From: Methanolinea sp.
GTDB lineage: Archaea; Halobacteriota; Methanomicrobia; Methanomicrobiales; Methanospirillaceae
Assembly (NCBI GenBank): GCA_016699325.1
Contig: CP064971.1
Coordinates: 1,364,001-1,428,000 of the forward strand
Direction: 5' to 3'
DNA length: 64,000 nucleotides
Both the position numbers and the translations under genes were made by a program. Under the pieces are notes generated by a model. The model was not told the origin of the DNA, did not search any database, and was given only the letters and a program-made list of their open reading frames with translations. Positions 8,020 through 16,881 of the stretch are shown here, one piece after another (the stretch's first letter is position 1; every line of letters begins with the position of its first letter).

Positions 8020-10428
8020 TTATTTCAAAGCGGCAGGATATTCCTTGATCGTTTCTGCCATTTCCTCGAGCCGCTGGTTGACCATATAATTCACGGTATC
8101 TTTCTCAAAGGTCCCGTCTTGCTGGCGTGTTCCTGCTTTCACCCCGGTTAGCACTTCGATTCCTTCATCGATGGTGTTCACGGTGTATATGGCAAATTTC
8201 TTATTTTTCGCCGCTTCCAGGATCTCCTCTTTGCGCATGAGGTTCTGGACGTTGCTTGCCGGAATCATGACACCCTGCTTTCCCGTCAGGCCTCTTGCCT
8301 TGCAAACCTCGAAATAACCTTCTATCTTTTCATTTACCCCGCCGATGGCTTGAATATCGCCTTTCTGGTTCACCGACCCTGTGACAGCGATTGCCTGGTT
8401 GACTGGAAGTCCAGAGAGCGCAGAAAGGATTGAATAAAGCTCCGTGCTCGAGGCGCTATCTCCATCCACCCCTTCGTAGCTCTGCTCGAAAACCAGGCGT
8501 GCGGAAAGACTGAGCGGCTTGTCCTGCGCATATTTGTTATTCATGTAGCCTGCCAGGATAAGGACTCCTTTGGTATGTGTCGGCCCTCCCAGAGCTGCTT
8601 CGCGCTCGATATCCATAATGCCGCTCCGGCCGACCCCGATGCTGGCCGTCACCCGCGACGGGCGGCCGAACTCGATGTCCCCGCCGCTCATCACCGAGAG
8701 ACCGTTGATCTGTCCTACCCTCTCTCCCTCGGTATCGATGAGGAAGAATCCCCTCGTGATGAATTCCTGTATTTTCTCCTGGATCAATGCGGAACGGTAC
8801 AGTTTCTCTTCGATTGCTTTTTCAACATGTTCTTTCGTTGTGTTTTCTGCATGCTCCATCGTGGCATAGTAACCTGCCTCCCGGATGATGTCCGAAACAA
8901 GCGAGAACCGGGTGGAAAGCTTCTGCTGATCATTGGCCAGGCGGGATCCGTATTCAATGATTTGCGCGACCGCAGGACTGTCGAGATGTTTCAGGTTGGA
9001 TTCCCGGCACAGGGTGCAAATGAACGAAGCGTACTGTCTGGCATTCTCTTCGGTGCGGTCCATGACCGTGTCAAACTCGGCCTTGACCTTGAACAGTTCT
9101 GAAAAATCCGGATCCTGGGTATACAGCATCTGGTTTATCAGAGGGGTTCCTATGAGCACGACCTTTACACTGAGAGGGATGGGGTCGGGTTTGATCCCCT
9201 TGGCGGCGATGAACCCCATCCGCTCCCCTGGCTCTTCAATGATAACCTTCCCTGTCTTGAGTGCTGTTTTCAGGCCATCCCATGAGAACTGGTTCCTCAG
9301 GAGGTCTTCGGCCATTATCACCAGGTACCCTCCATTGGCCATGTGAATGGCCCCAGGCCGGATCATGGTAAAATCCGTGGTAACCACCCCGAACTCGACC
9401 TCCTTTTCAATTTTTCCAAAGAGGTTCTGGTAGGTCGGGTTCTGCTCAAACACAACCGGTGCTCCCATTAGTCCGGAGTTATCGACAATCACGTTCACCT
9501 CGTATTTCCTGAATACGAGTTCCCTTACGAGAGGGTGCTGTAACTGTTGCTGGACCTGCCCAGCTGGATGTTGCTGCGGGGATTCAGGTATGAACTGGGG
9601 CAGATTGTCCACGATATCCTTCTGGACTGATTCGATGTAAGTGAGGAGGGGATCAATGCCGTGGTACTTGTCCTTGAGCACCGCGACACGATGGCCGGTG
9701 GCATTGAGGGCGACCTCCTGGTTTAAGGAATCAACAGCCTCTTGCTCTTTCTCGTCAAGGTCACGGACCTTCCGGTACATGGTTCGTAAGTCTGCCAGGA
9801 GTTCCTGTCGCTTCTCCTGAAATTCTGCCTGCTCCTCTCCAGGAAGGGCCTGAAATTCCTCCTGCTGGAGCGGTTTTCCATTCTTGACAGGGATGGTCAG
9901 AAGTCCCTCAGGACCGGGTTTGACGATGAAGCCCTTTGTGTTCGCACTTTCATTTATCCATGCAAACAACTGGGCTCTCTCTTCTTCGATCCCATGGATG
10001 ACGGCTTCTCGTTTTGCCGAGTAATCCTCGCTCTCGAAGATTTTTGGGATAATCCGCTTTGCCTCGGAGATGAAAATTGCCATATCCTCCTGGAACTCTT
10101 TTCCTTTCCCGGGAGGAAGAGAGATGGCGTTTGGTACGTAGGGATTCCCGAAATTGTTGACATATACCCAGTCATTTCCCTTCGGTTTTGTCTTCGCCAG
10201 TTCATCGAGAAATTTTAACACCGCTGTTTTCCGCCCGGTTCCATGGATTCCGGATACGAAAACGTTGAACCATTTCTCTGGGATGTTCAGACCGAAGTCG
10301 AGCGCCTTGATGGCTCTCTTCTGCCCGATGATCTCGCTGAGCGGTTGTAACTCTGCAGTAGTCTTGCATTCCACCAGCTTGGAATCGTAACGGTTCCTGA
10401 GCTCTTCAACAGTTAATTCCCTCATCAT
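8020..10428 (-). CDS. Lon-related ATP-dependent protease (AAA_32 / YcbZ-like)
   Basis: Predicted cytoplasmic AAA+ serine protease of 802 residues, of the Lon-related family with an AAA_32 ATPase domain rather than classical LonA or membrane LonB. Walker A is GIHGTGRKT (60-68). A long charged insertion, probably coiled coil, spans about 185-260. The C-terminal Lon proteolytic domain has the Ser/Lys dyad, S658 in GVDGDSASS and K701 in GGVNEKIEGY. No transmembrane anchor is seen. A minus-strand TATA at 10566-10555 implies a leader of about 100 nt. It probably degrades damaged or regulatory proteins; targets unknown. Confidence 0.92.
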   Translation of the reverse strand: MMRELTVEELRNRYDSKLVECKTTAELQPLSEIIGQKRAIKALDFGLNIPEKWFNVFVSGIHGTGRKTAVLKFLDELAKTKPKGNDWVYVNNFGNPYVPNAISLPPGKGKEFQEDMAIFISEAKRIIPKIFESEDYSAKREAVIHGIEEERAQLFAWINESANTKGFIVKPGPEGLLTIPVKNGKPLQQEEFQALPGEEQAEFQEKRQELLADLRTMYRKVRDLDEKEQEAVDSLNQEVALNATGHRVAVLKDKYHGIDPLLTYIESVQKDIVDNLPQFIPESPQQHPAGQVQQQLQHPLVRELVFRKYEVNVIVDNSGLMGAPVVFEQNPTYQNLFGKIEKEVEFGVVTTDFTMIRPGAIHMANGGYLVIMAEDLLRNQFSWDGLKTALKTGKVIIEEPGERMGFIAAKGIKPDPIPLSVKVVLIGTPLINQMLYTQDPDFSELFKVKAEFDTVMDRTEENARQYASFICTLCRESNLKHLDSPAVAQIIEYGSRLANDQQKLSTRFSLVSDIIREAGYYATMEHAENTTKEHVEKAIEEKLYRSALIQEKIQEFITRGFFLIDTEGERVGQINGLSVMSGGDIEFGRPSRVTASIGVGRSGIMDIEREAALGGPTHTKGVLILAGYMNNKYAQDKPLSLSARLVFEQSYEGVDGDSASSTELYSILSALSGLPVNQAIAVTGSVNQKGDIQAIGGVNEKIEGYFEVCKARGLTGKQGVMIPASNVQNLMRKEEILEAAKNKKFAIYTVNTIDEGIEVLTGVKAGTRQQDGTFEKDTVNYMVNQRLEEMAETIKEYPAALK

Positions 10429-10554
10429 TTTTTTCCAACCAGCGAGAGAGCGTAAGTTGTTATCCCCTTATCTTGGTATGGGTGGACCGACCGGGTTTAT
10501 CCGTGTTCCAGACTGCCCTCTTCTTCGACCATCATTTGCTTCCGAAAGATTTCG

Positions 10555-10566
10555 TTTATTATTTAA
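10555..10566 (-). promoter_or_regulatory. Candidate TATA box for the Lon-related protease gene
   Basis: Minus-strand TTAAATAATAAA is the strongest AT element upstream of the gene. Predicted transcription start is near 10533, about 105 nt before the ATG. Confidence 0.4.
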
Positions 10567-10664
10567 TCCGAAAGCTGCCGATCTTCCTGACCTCCCGAGT
10601 TTTAGGCACATGATTCCATCAAATATCGGTCCAATTCTATAATGCGACCCTCAACCGCAAGATC

Positions 10665-10691
10665 TAAATAATATAATGTGCTTACATTATA
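10665..10691 (+). promoter_or_regulatory. Transposase promoter with 8-bp hairpin palindrome
   Basis: TAAATAATATAA (10665-10676) is centred 27 nt before the transposase ATG at 10697, matching a leaderless archaeal promoter. Overlapping it is a perfect inverted repeat, TATAATGT at 10672-10679 and ACATTATA at 10684-10691 with a 4-nt loop. It could bind a regulator or limit expression of the element. Confidence 0.5.
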
Positions 10692-10696
10692 AGCAT

Positions 10697-12257
10697 ATGA
10701 AACCCATTCGCCGAATCAAGAAGATCAATGGGATAGAATACTGGTATGAGGATGTTCCCTACTACGATCCGGTGAAGAAACAAACCCGCCACACCTCACA
10801 TTATTTAGGGAAAATATCAATGGAGTTCCAGTAAAAGTAAGAACTGAAGGTATTCCAGGCCCAAGCATCTCTGCAATCCCAAAGGAAGCATTCACTCATG
10901 GAAATCTCCTCCCACTTCAGCAAATCATCCAGGACCTGCACATTGATGAATATCTCTCCACACTTGCCAGCAAGAGTGAGAAAGAGACCATTCTCGCCAT
11001 AGCCATCAACCGGATCCTACATCCCGTCGCGATGCACCTTGTATCGACCTGGTACGAAGAGAGCTCGCTCTTCCTCACCAATCCGAACCTCCATCTGAGC
11101 AGCCAATCTATCAGCGAACTTCTTTCCACCATTGGCAACAGCGGTGTTCCCGAGGAATTCATGCATCTCCTCATTCGAAACCTCGGCACCGATGCAACAC
11201 TCATCTATGACATCACCAGTCTCTCAAGTTATTCAGCTTCATATCTCTCCTGGAATATGGGGCATAATCGTGATGGCTTGGACCTTCCACAAGTCAATTT
11301 CTCCTTATTCTCGACACGCATCAGGCCATTCCCGTTATGTATGACATCTACCAGGGGAGCATTGTCGATGTCGTAACCTTAAAAAATACCATCAAGAAAA
11401 TCGGAGCCATAGGGGTCAACAATTACACATTGGTGCTCGACCGTGGTTTTTTCAGCCAGGGGAACCTGGAAGAGCTGGTCCAGGAAGGATTCTCATTCGT
11501 AATACCTGCGTCCCTCACGCTCAAACAAGTCAAAGAGGTTCTCACCGAGCTTCAACGTGACCTTGAAAGCCCGCAATACCTGCAGAAATACCAGAAGAAT
11601 CCGATCTTTGTCAAGCCTATCTCATTCGACGTGCACGGGAATGATATCAAAGCATTTTGCTATTATGACATGAAGCGGGAGCAGGATGAACGAAATCTCT
11701 TCTATGTTCGCCTCCATGACCTGAAACAGAAACTTGAGCGTCTCAAAATACCACGGTGGCGGAAGCCCGATGATATCTTTAAGGAGTGCGCAGGAAAGTT
11801 CTCGAATTATTTCTCCTGGCATGTGCAGGGTAACCAGTTTGTGGTCGAAATCCGGAATAATGCCGTGTCACAGAGGGTTAACAGAATGGGCAAACAGATC
11901 ATTCTGTCCCATGGACCACTCGATTGGAAGGAGTGTCTCACCGTCTATCGGGAACGCGATTATATCGAGAAAACATTCCGAACTTTGAAACAGGATCTCC
12001 AGGTTCTCCCTCTGAATGTGAAAAAGGAGTCTACAATGAAGGGGTTTCTTTTTGTCACATTTATCAGCCTCATTTTGAGGATGAAACTGCTGAAACAGAT
12101 GAAGGACGCTGGACTCCTGGAAGATTATACCCTCGATGGTCTTCTCCTCGAACTTTCCAAGATCAAGAAGATTCGATTGGTGACGGGAGAGACGATTATA
12201 ACTGAAATTTCAAAGAAACAGAGAACTATCCTGGATGCACTCGGACTATGTGCTTAA
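10697..12257 (+). pseudogene. IS1634-like DDE transposase, two frameshifts
   Basis: Read across three frames this gives about 520 residues of an IS4-superfamily transposase. Frame 1 starts at ATG 10697 (MKPIRRIKKINGIEYWYEDV) and stops at 10834. The protein continues from about 10810 in frame 2 (NINGVPVKVRTEGIPGP) as if one A were lost from the GGGAAAA run. Frame 2 contains IYDITSLSSYS (first catalytic Asp region). It should change frame near 11306-11312, where one base is missing; frame 3 continues with PVMYDIYQGS, LVLDRGFF (second Asp) and RERDYIEKTFRTLKQDL (catalytic Glu region) to 12257. Two independent shifts make programmed frameshifting unlikely, so it is probably dead or contains assembly errors. 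Confidence 0.85.
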
Positions 12258-12343
12258 ACTACCCGGAAGTCAGGGATCTTGGTTTCCGATACACATTTTA
12301 GGGTAGCGTGCATGATAGCATCATAGAAATCGGATGATGCAGT

Positions 12344-12898
12344 ATGGCTGAGGAGAATAAGGAAATATCAAAAAACATCGATGAAGATCTTGAAAAAGTC
12401 CTGGAATTCATGAAATCGAGGCTGGATGTAGTCCCGGATTACATTAAACTACTTCAGCATGGCGATCTCCTTGAACGTACAAAGTCTGCTGATGCACTCG
12501 GTGAGATCGGGGATGTCAGTGCAGTTCCTGCTCTTATTGAAGCGCTGGACGATGAATCAGCCGAGATCCGATACCTGGCAACCAAATCTCTTGGAAAGCT
12601 GAAGGATAAACGCGCAGTAGATCCTCTCATCCATGTTCTGACCTCCGAGGACAAATGGGTTCGCCATGGTGCTGCAAAAGCTCTTGGATTGATCGGTGAT
12701 CCCAAGGCGGTTGATGCACTCATCCCTCTCCTCAAGGACCGTTACCACGATGTCCGTGCGCATGCTGCCTGGGCACTGGGTGAGCTCGGGGACCCGCGGG
12801 CGATTGAATCCATTACCCCGTTGCTGAAAGATGAAAAAACCGATGTGCGGAAAGAGTCAGAAAAAGCCCTTGAAAAATTAAGATCTAAGAAAGTGTAA
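12344..12898 (+). CDS. HEAT-repeat (PBS-lyase type) protein
   Basis: 184-residue soluble protein. After a charged N-terminal 45 residues come four HEAT-like repeats of about 31 residues, each with the pattern R-x-x-A-A-x-A-L-G-x-I/L-G-D-x-x-A-V-x-x-L (for example SADALGEIGDVSAVPALIEA, KALGLIGDPKAVDALIPLL, WALGELGDPRAIESITPLL). Such repeats form curved helical scaffolds for protein-protein contacts; no catalytic residues are expected. It is a single gene just downstream of the broken IS element. Partner unknown. Confidence 0.9.
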   Translation: MAEENKEISKNIDEDLEKVLEFMKSRLDVVPDYIKLLQHGDLLERTKSADALGEIGDVSAVPALIEALDDESAEIRYLATKSLGKLKDKRAVDPLIHVLTSEDKWVRHGAAKALGLIGDPKAVDALIPLLKDRYHDVRAHAAWALGELGDPRAIESITPLLKDEKTDVRKESEKALEKLRSKKV

Positions 12899-13218
12899 CA
12901 CGGCTCTTTTCTTTGAAGGATTCCCGTCTTCAGAAAAAGCTTTGCGAAAGATTCTGGTAACCAATACGTGGCAACAGGCGAGGAGGAGGGAAAGGATCAT
13001 ACAACTACCGATATTTCTGGGAAACCATGTTCATCACCATGCTGCGCTCTCATAATCAGGCTGAAAAAAACAGAATGGAAAATCATTTACTCCGTCCACG
13101 TTTCCCACGTGAAAGAAATAAAATATCCTTTTAATTGAGTTATAAAAAAAACCTCCAGACGGTCGTTTGAGGTGTGGAAGAAAAACAAAGCCCGGGGGCA
13201 TTGAACCTAGGTTAGAAT
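12899..13218. other. Intergenic region between HEAT gene and tRNA-Leu
   Basis: No supported gene. Contains an A8 run (13144-13151), read as T8 downstream of the minus-strand tRNA, and AT-rich patches around 13115-13150. Confidence 0.4.
13144..13151 (-). terminator. Poly-T terminator for tRNA-Leu
   Basis: Eight T on the minus strand, about 67 nt past the 3' end of the tRNA. Archaeal RNA polymerase terminates at such T tracts. Confidence 0.5.
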
Positions 13219-13302
13219 GCGAGGGAAGGGATTTGAACCCTAGAACTCCTACGAGACGGACCCCTCAAGCCCGCGCCTTTGACCTGGCTCGGCAACCCTC
13301 GC
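13219..13302 (-). tRNA. tRNA-Leu (anticodon GAG)
   Basis: 84-nt cloverleaf with long variable arm. Acceptor stem GCGAGGG pairs with CCCTCGC. The D arm is GCCGAGCCAGGTCAAAGGC, the anticodon stem CGGGC pairs with GTCCG, and loop TTGAGGG gives anticodon GAG (CUC/CUU). The variable arm and the T arm ending GGTTCAAATCC follow. Discriminator A at 13218; CCA is not encoded. No intron seen. Confidence 0.96.
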
Positions 13303-13332
13303 ATGTTTGCCATAATATGGAGGGCGTTGATC

Positions 13333-13340
13333 TAAAATAA
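13333..13340 (-). promoter_or_regulatory. Candidate TATA box of tRNA-Leu
   Basis: Minus-strand TTATTTTA centred about 34 nt before the mature tRNA 5' end, predicting a short 5' leader for RNase P to remove. Confidence 0.45.
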
Positions 13341-13434
13341 TGTATCCATCCGAAGGAACAGGGATACGATGCCAGTTATGCATGAGAATGTGAAGGGATG
13401 GTGCCAGGAGAATGTCGTTTTACTGACAGCGATG

Positions 13435-13442
13435 TATAAATA
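13435..13442 (+). promoter_or_regulatory. TATA box of the ACT-domain regulator gene
   Basis: Perfect TATAAATA. It overlaps the first possible ATG (13442), so that codon would lie upstream of the transcript. Predicted start of transcription is about 13465, next to ATG 13469. Confidence 0.6.
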
Positions 13443-13468
13443 TGGCCGGTGCCAAGAGTTATCCCTTT

Positions 13469-13969
13469 ATGTGGTCGGATATCATCAGGGAATTTTCAGA
13501 CTCCCCCTCGCAGGGCCGAGTGGCACGGTTCCTGCTCGAGAATGGTTTCGGGGTGAACGGGAAGGGCAGGATCACCTGCAACAGCATCGAGATCCCTGCC
13601 ACTCATATCGCCAAAGCCATCGGGACAGACCGGAGAGTGGTCGATGCGACGGCCCGGCGGATCCTCAATGCACCGCCTCTCCGGGAGGTCTTCACCAACA
13701 TCCGTGCCACCCCGGACCTTTCGCAGCTCACCGTCCCCCTGGGGCTCTCATCCATCACCATACTCCCGCAGGATGCCCGGGAAAAGGGCATCGTCAGCGC
13801 GGCGGTAGGGGTGGTGTCTGGCAAGAACCTCACCATCCGGCAGATCTTCGTGACCGACCCCCAGCTCTCAGAGGAGCCGCGCCTGGTCATCATTGTCGAG
13901 GGTGAGATACCGGGAGAAGTAATCGAAGCCATCCGGAAGCTACCCCAGGTAAAGCAGGTTATCCTCTAA
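13469..13969 (+). CDS. Predicted regulator of amino acid metabolism, ACT domain (COG2150)
   Basis: 166 residues. The N-terminal part is helix-turn-helix-like (about 10-65, with IEIPATHIAKAIGTDRRVVDATA resembling recognition helices). The C-terminal 75 residues form an ACT domain (GIVSAAVGVVSGKNLTI...LVIIVEGEIPGEVIEAIRKL), a fold that binds small ligands such as amino acids. It matches the archaeal COG2150 architecture. I chose ATG 13469 (MWSDIIREF) rather than ATG 13442, because the latter overlaps the TATA box and the adopted start gives a leaderless mRNA. Ligand and target genes unknown. Confidence 0.85.
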   Translation: MWSDIIREFSDSPSQGRVARFLLENGFGVNGKGRITCNSIEIPATHIAKAIGTDRRVVDATARRILNAPPLREVFTNIRATPDLSQLTVPLGLSSITILPQDAREKGIVSAAVGVVSGKNLTIRQIFVTDPQLSEEPRLVIIVEGEIPGEVIEAIRKLPQVKQVIL

Positions 13970-13973
13970 CCAC

Positions 13974-14474
13974 TCACGAACGCCTGAACTGCTCCGTCTC
14001 AAGCCATAACCGGTAGATACGGTACCTGACCATTTTGTCAAGGTACAGCGATGCCGCGAGCCTGTCGTGGATGGATATCCTTTGCCCTCCCTTGACCAGG
14101 TTATCAGCACTGGCCACGATCTTCTCCTCGATAGTCTCTGGCATGCAGTCCACCGGAAGGAGCCGAAGCAGGGTACATTCATCAGCGGTAAGCCCGGCGC
14201 CGGTGTGCCGCTCGACGATCCGCACGATCTCTTCGGGGATCCCGTTATCCCGGCACCAGACCGCCCCGTCCTGTGCATGGGAGATGGCAGGGGAAATGCC
14301 CCTGCCGATATCATGGAGCAGCGCCCCAGCATTGACAAGGGCCCTGTCGGCTACCTGTGACTGGTCACAGAACTCGAGCGCAAGATCTCTGACCTCGTGG
14401 CAGTGTGCAATCACCCGTAAGCTGCACCCGGCCGCACGGAGCATCTCGTCATAGTACGCATCCCCGTCAGGCAT
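13974..14474 (-). CDS. HD-domain hydrolase, HDIG type (TIGR00295-like)
   Basis: 166-residue HD-superfamily protein: an N-terminal helix with H-C-H-E, the motif ALLHDIGRG (HD metal-binding pair), and downstream HAQDGA and VERHTGAGL histidines complete the metal centre. The family probably acts as a phosphohydrolase on nucleotides or RNA ends; substrate unproven. It is the last gene of a minus-strand operon and its ATG overlaps the end of tfe by 8 nt, so it is translationally coupled to a transcription factor gene. Confidence 0.85.
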   Translation of the reverse strand: MPDGDAYYDEMLRAAGCSLRVIAHCHEVRDLALEFCDQSQVADRALVNAGALLHDIGRGISPAISHAQDGAVWCRDNGIPEEIVRIVERHTGAGLTADECTLLRLLPVDCMPETIEEKIVASADNLVKGGQRISIHDRLAASLYLDKMVRYRIYRLWLETEQFRRS

Positions 14475-14979
14475 GCCCGAGCGTCTCTTTTATCGCCTCG
14501 ATACGTTTCTTGAGGGCACGCAGCAGGATCTCATTATCGAAGTGCTCCAGCGTCTGATCGCATGATGGGCAGATAAATTCGAAGTCGAAGGCCTGGTTGA
14601 AGGTATAGTGCATGCTGCAGGCCTTGCAAATGTAAAAATCGTTCTCTTCCTCAAACCGCTCCCGCGCCTCGAGTTTCTCGAGAATGGTCTCGAGATCGTC
14701 CTGTATGACCTCATAGATCATGTCCATCCGCAGGTGCCAGAGATAGGTGAGCCATCCGGTTTCGTTGTTCTTGATTCTCCGGTATTCTGCAAGGCGTTTC
14801 TCGTATAGTGTATAGAGGGAGTGTCGGACGGAATTGAGATTGATGCCGGTCTGGGCAGCGAGCTGTTCATCGCTCCACTCGCCCTCCTGTGGGAATTTTT
14901 CCAGGAGGTTGATCCCCTCCTCGCCGATCAACCTGAGCAGATATGCTTTTATAGCCGGATTTTCCAGGATCTCATCCAT
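14467..14979 (-). CDS. tfe: Transcription initiation factor E, alpha subunit (TFE)
   Basis: Archaeal homologue of TFIIE-alpha, which stabilises the open complex during transcription initiation. The N-terminal extended winged helix (about 5-85) has EWSDEQLAAQTGINLNSVR. A coiled helix follows, then the zinc ribbon CKACSMHYTF...CPSCDQTLEH. Length of 170 residues is normal. ATG 14979 (MDEILENPAI) is preferred; ATG 14991 is four codons upstream. Either start overlaps the 3' end of the ATP-grasp gene, implying coupled translation. Confidence 0.95.
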   Translation of the reverse strand: MDEILENPAIKAYLLRLIGEEGINLLEKFPQEGEWSDEQLAAQTGINLNSVRHSLYTLYEKRLAEYRRIKNNETGWLTYLWHLRMDMIYEVIQDDLETILEKLEARERFEEENDFYICKACSMHYTFNQAFDFEFICPSCDQTLEHFDNEILLRALKKRIEAIKETLGHA

Positions 14980-16057
14980 AAAGCCTTCCATCTGTATATT
15001 GACGGACTGTCTGAAAATGCTTGTGCAGGAGACGCATCGCCTCCCCTTCGGTCGACCCCCAACCGTAGACGCTAATGACAGCCTGCCCCTCCTCAAATGC
15101 GGTTCCAGGCCAGGGAATGTCCGAGACAATGGGTGCGAGCCGGGAGAGGTCCCTATGCATGGTGAAGGAGCGATCTGCGAAGAGTATCTTGCGTGCTGAT
15201 ACCTGCAGGCAGGATGGTTTTTTTGCCGGAAGACTCCCCCTGCATGCCGCAAGGTGGAGAGAGAAGAGATTGATACCGGTAGCCATCTCGACCGTGTCGA
15301 GCGTTGCCTGGAACCGGGGGTTTATCTCGATGGCATACAGCTCGTCCCCGGCGATAAAATCTATGCCCAGCGTCCCGACACAACCGCTTGCCGAAGCAAT
15401 TCGTTCTGCAACCTGGATCAGCGCATTGTGGCGGGGGTCGAGAAAAGGGGTGACCGACCCGCAGTAGCCATATGAAGCACTACCCGATCCCCTGAGCATC
15501 TGGCGGTTCGCTGCGATGGCAACCGCACGGGTGCCGTCCGCAATGCAGCAGACCGAACAGGGTGCCCCGGAGACTACTTCCTCGGCAAGCGCCGGGGGGT
15601 CGTTGAACTCCGCCCGCCAGGCTTCAAGCTCGGTGGCGGAACTGACAATCCGGTTCCTCCAGCCGCCCGAACCGCGCCGGGGCTTCAGCATCGCGGGAAA
15701 ACGGTGAGGGGAGAGCAGCATGGGCGTGCGGACCCCGATTTCATCGAAGAATTGGTGGGTTGTCAATTTATCGAGGAACCTTTGCACCTTTTCAGGAGCT
15801 GTTCCATAGAGGTTCCGGGATGGCAGCAGCTCGGCGCCTGATGTGGCAATCACGATGTCGGGTGCGTGTCGCCGGGCCATCTCTTCGACTGCAGGCAATA
15901 TCCCATCGATTTCGTCAAAACGGACGCTCTCCCTGGTATATAAAGAGAGGTCCCGGTCGGAGAAATGATCGACGGCGTATACTTCGTAACCGGCAGCAAA
16001 CGCGGACTGGGCCACATGGCGGGTGGAAAACCCGGCCACCAGCACCTTCAATCCCAT
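14972..16057 (-). CDS. ATP-grasp carboligase-like protein (COG2232)
   Basis: 361 residues. N-terminal Rossmann-like domain (LKVLVAGFSTRHVAQSAFAA), ATP-grasp central domain (PAMLKPRRGSGGWRN glycine-rich loop) and metal-binding C-terminal element with AIEINPRFQATLDTVE. The family joins a carboxylate to an amine or thiol via an acyl phosphate; the substrate is not known. ATG 16057 (MGLKVLVAGF) fits better than 16072 and overlaps trm56 by 10 nt. Its conserved-looking position between a tRNA methyltransferase and tfe suggests an archaeal housekeeping ligase rather than antibiotic synthesis. Confidence 0.87.
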   Translation of the reverse strand: MGLKVLVAGFSTRHVAQSAFAAGYEVYAVDHFSDRDLSLYTRESVRFDEIDGILPAVEEMARRHAPDIVIATSGAELLPSRNLYGTAPEKVQRFLDKLTTHQFFDEIGVRTPMLLSPHRFPAMLKPRRGSGGWRNRIVSSATELEAWRAEFNDPPALAEEVVSGAPCSVCCIADGTRAVAIAANRQMLRGSGSASYGYCGSVTPFLDPRHNALIQVAERIASASGCVGTLGIDFIAGDELYAIEINPRFQATLDTVEMATGINLFSLHLAACRGSLPAKKPSCLQVSARKILFADRSFTMHRDLSRLAPIVSDIPWPGTAFEEGQAVISVYGWGSTEGEAMRLLHKHFQTVRQYTDGRLYG

Positions 16058-16578
16058 CGTTCCTCGGTACACTTCATGTCCCTGCTCGGGACAACCCGGA
16101 TCCGTGCACCCGGGAATTCTGAACAGAGTTCCGTTCCCTGGAAGAACCGGTCCAGAAAAACCGCAAGGCTCGATATCTCAGAATGAGGCTGGCCGGTTAC
16201 CGCGATGTTGTAATCGGCAAGACCGTAGATCTCACCGGGCACCTTTTCCGCCCCGACAACAACGAGAACGCGGTTATGGGAACGGATCTCCTCTTCACGG
16301 TCCTGGATACGTTCGCCGTACATGGTCAGGTGGACAACCACGCCACCGGCTTCTTTCCATTCCCGGATGCACCTTTTCCAGGAGATGTGGTCCCTGACGA
16401 AAAAACCACCGCCCCAACGATTGACGACATCGGTAATGCTCTCTACCACTCCTCGGTCGTTGGCGGCAAGGTACATCCCGTCTGCGCCGAATGCCCGGGC
16501 GGCGAGCCCGACATGGGTGGTGACCCGCTGGTCGCGTTCCGGCCGGTGTCCAATCCTGAGGACTGCCAGGTGCGCCAT
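16048..16578 (-). CDS. trm56: tRNA (cytidine(56)-2'-O)-methyltransferase
   Basis: Archaea-specific SPOUT enzyme that methylates the ribose of C56 in the T-loop of tRNAs. The N-terminus LAVLRIGHRPERDQRVTTHV, the central VVHLTMYGERIQD and the C-terminal knot segment VLVVVGAEKVPGEIY...YNIAVTGQPHSEISS are characteristic. Length 176 is usual. It starts directly after the wHTH gene and overlaps the ATP-grasp gene, so it is the second gene of a five-gene operon that includes tfe. Confidence 0.95.
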   Translation of the reverse strand: MAHLAVLRIGHRPERDQRVTTHVGLAARAFGADGMYLAANDRGVVESITDVVNRWGGGFFVRDHISWKRCIREWKEAGGVVVHLTMYGERIQDREEEIRSHNRVLVVVGAEKVPGEIYGLADYNIAVTGQPHSEISSLAVFLDRFFQGTELCSEFPGARIRVVPSRDMKCTEERWD

Positions 16579-16857
16579 TCACTCATGCCCTTTTTTCAAC
16601 CGGATAACCCCGCCCTCGAACGTTATCGGTGATTGGAGGTCATATCTGGATTGGCACTTGAGGAACATCTCCTGGACCGAGAGAACCCGGCATCCTCCGG
16701 TCTCCTGCGAGATCAGCATCGACTGCTCGAGCCGCCCGAGCGATTGCTCGATTTCCTCGGTCCTGCATCCAATCCTGTTGGCGAGGGCCTCCTTGTTCTG
16801 GCAGGGATCCTCGATGAGGAGATGGTAGACCCCCCAGTCCAGGTCTTCATCTTTCAC
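16579..16857 (-). CDS. Small winged-helix protein
   Basis: 92 residues with a predicted winged helix: LLIEDPCQNKEALANRIGCR forms helix-turn-helix and EQSLGRLEQSMLISQ the wing. GTG start at 16857 is supported by a TATA-like element centred at about 16885, giving a leaderless message. First gene of wHTH-trm56-ATP-grasp-tfe-HD; could be an autoregulator or an RNA-binding partner of the methyltransferase. No characterised homologue recognised. Confidence 0.8.
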   Translation of the reverse strand: MKDEDLDWGVYHLLIEDPCQNKEALANRIGCRTEEIEQSLGRLEQSMLISQETGGCRVLSVQEMFLKCQSRYDLQSPITFEGGVIRLKKGHE

Positions 16858-16881
16858 GTATACTCATTCCACGAATACCAG

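Larger units (their letters stand above)
10653..12284 (+). mobile_element. IS1634-like insertion sequence (IS4 superfamily), inactivated
   Basis: The transposase block at 10697-12257 defines the element. Ends are uncertain. A weak inverted match, AACCGCAAGATC at 10653-10664 against GATCTTGGTT at 12275-12284 (inverse of AACCAAGATC), may mark degenerate terminal repeats; no clear target duplication was found. It sits between the Lon-like protease and the HEAT-repeat gene. Confidence 0.6.

Noticed and set aside
10697..11376. Programmed ribosomal frameshift in the transposase
   Set aside because: Two shifts would be needed, and neither site resembles a slippery heptamer with a following structure; mutation or assembly error is simpler.
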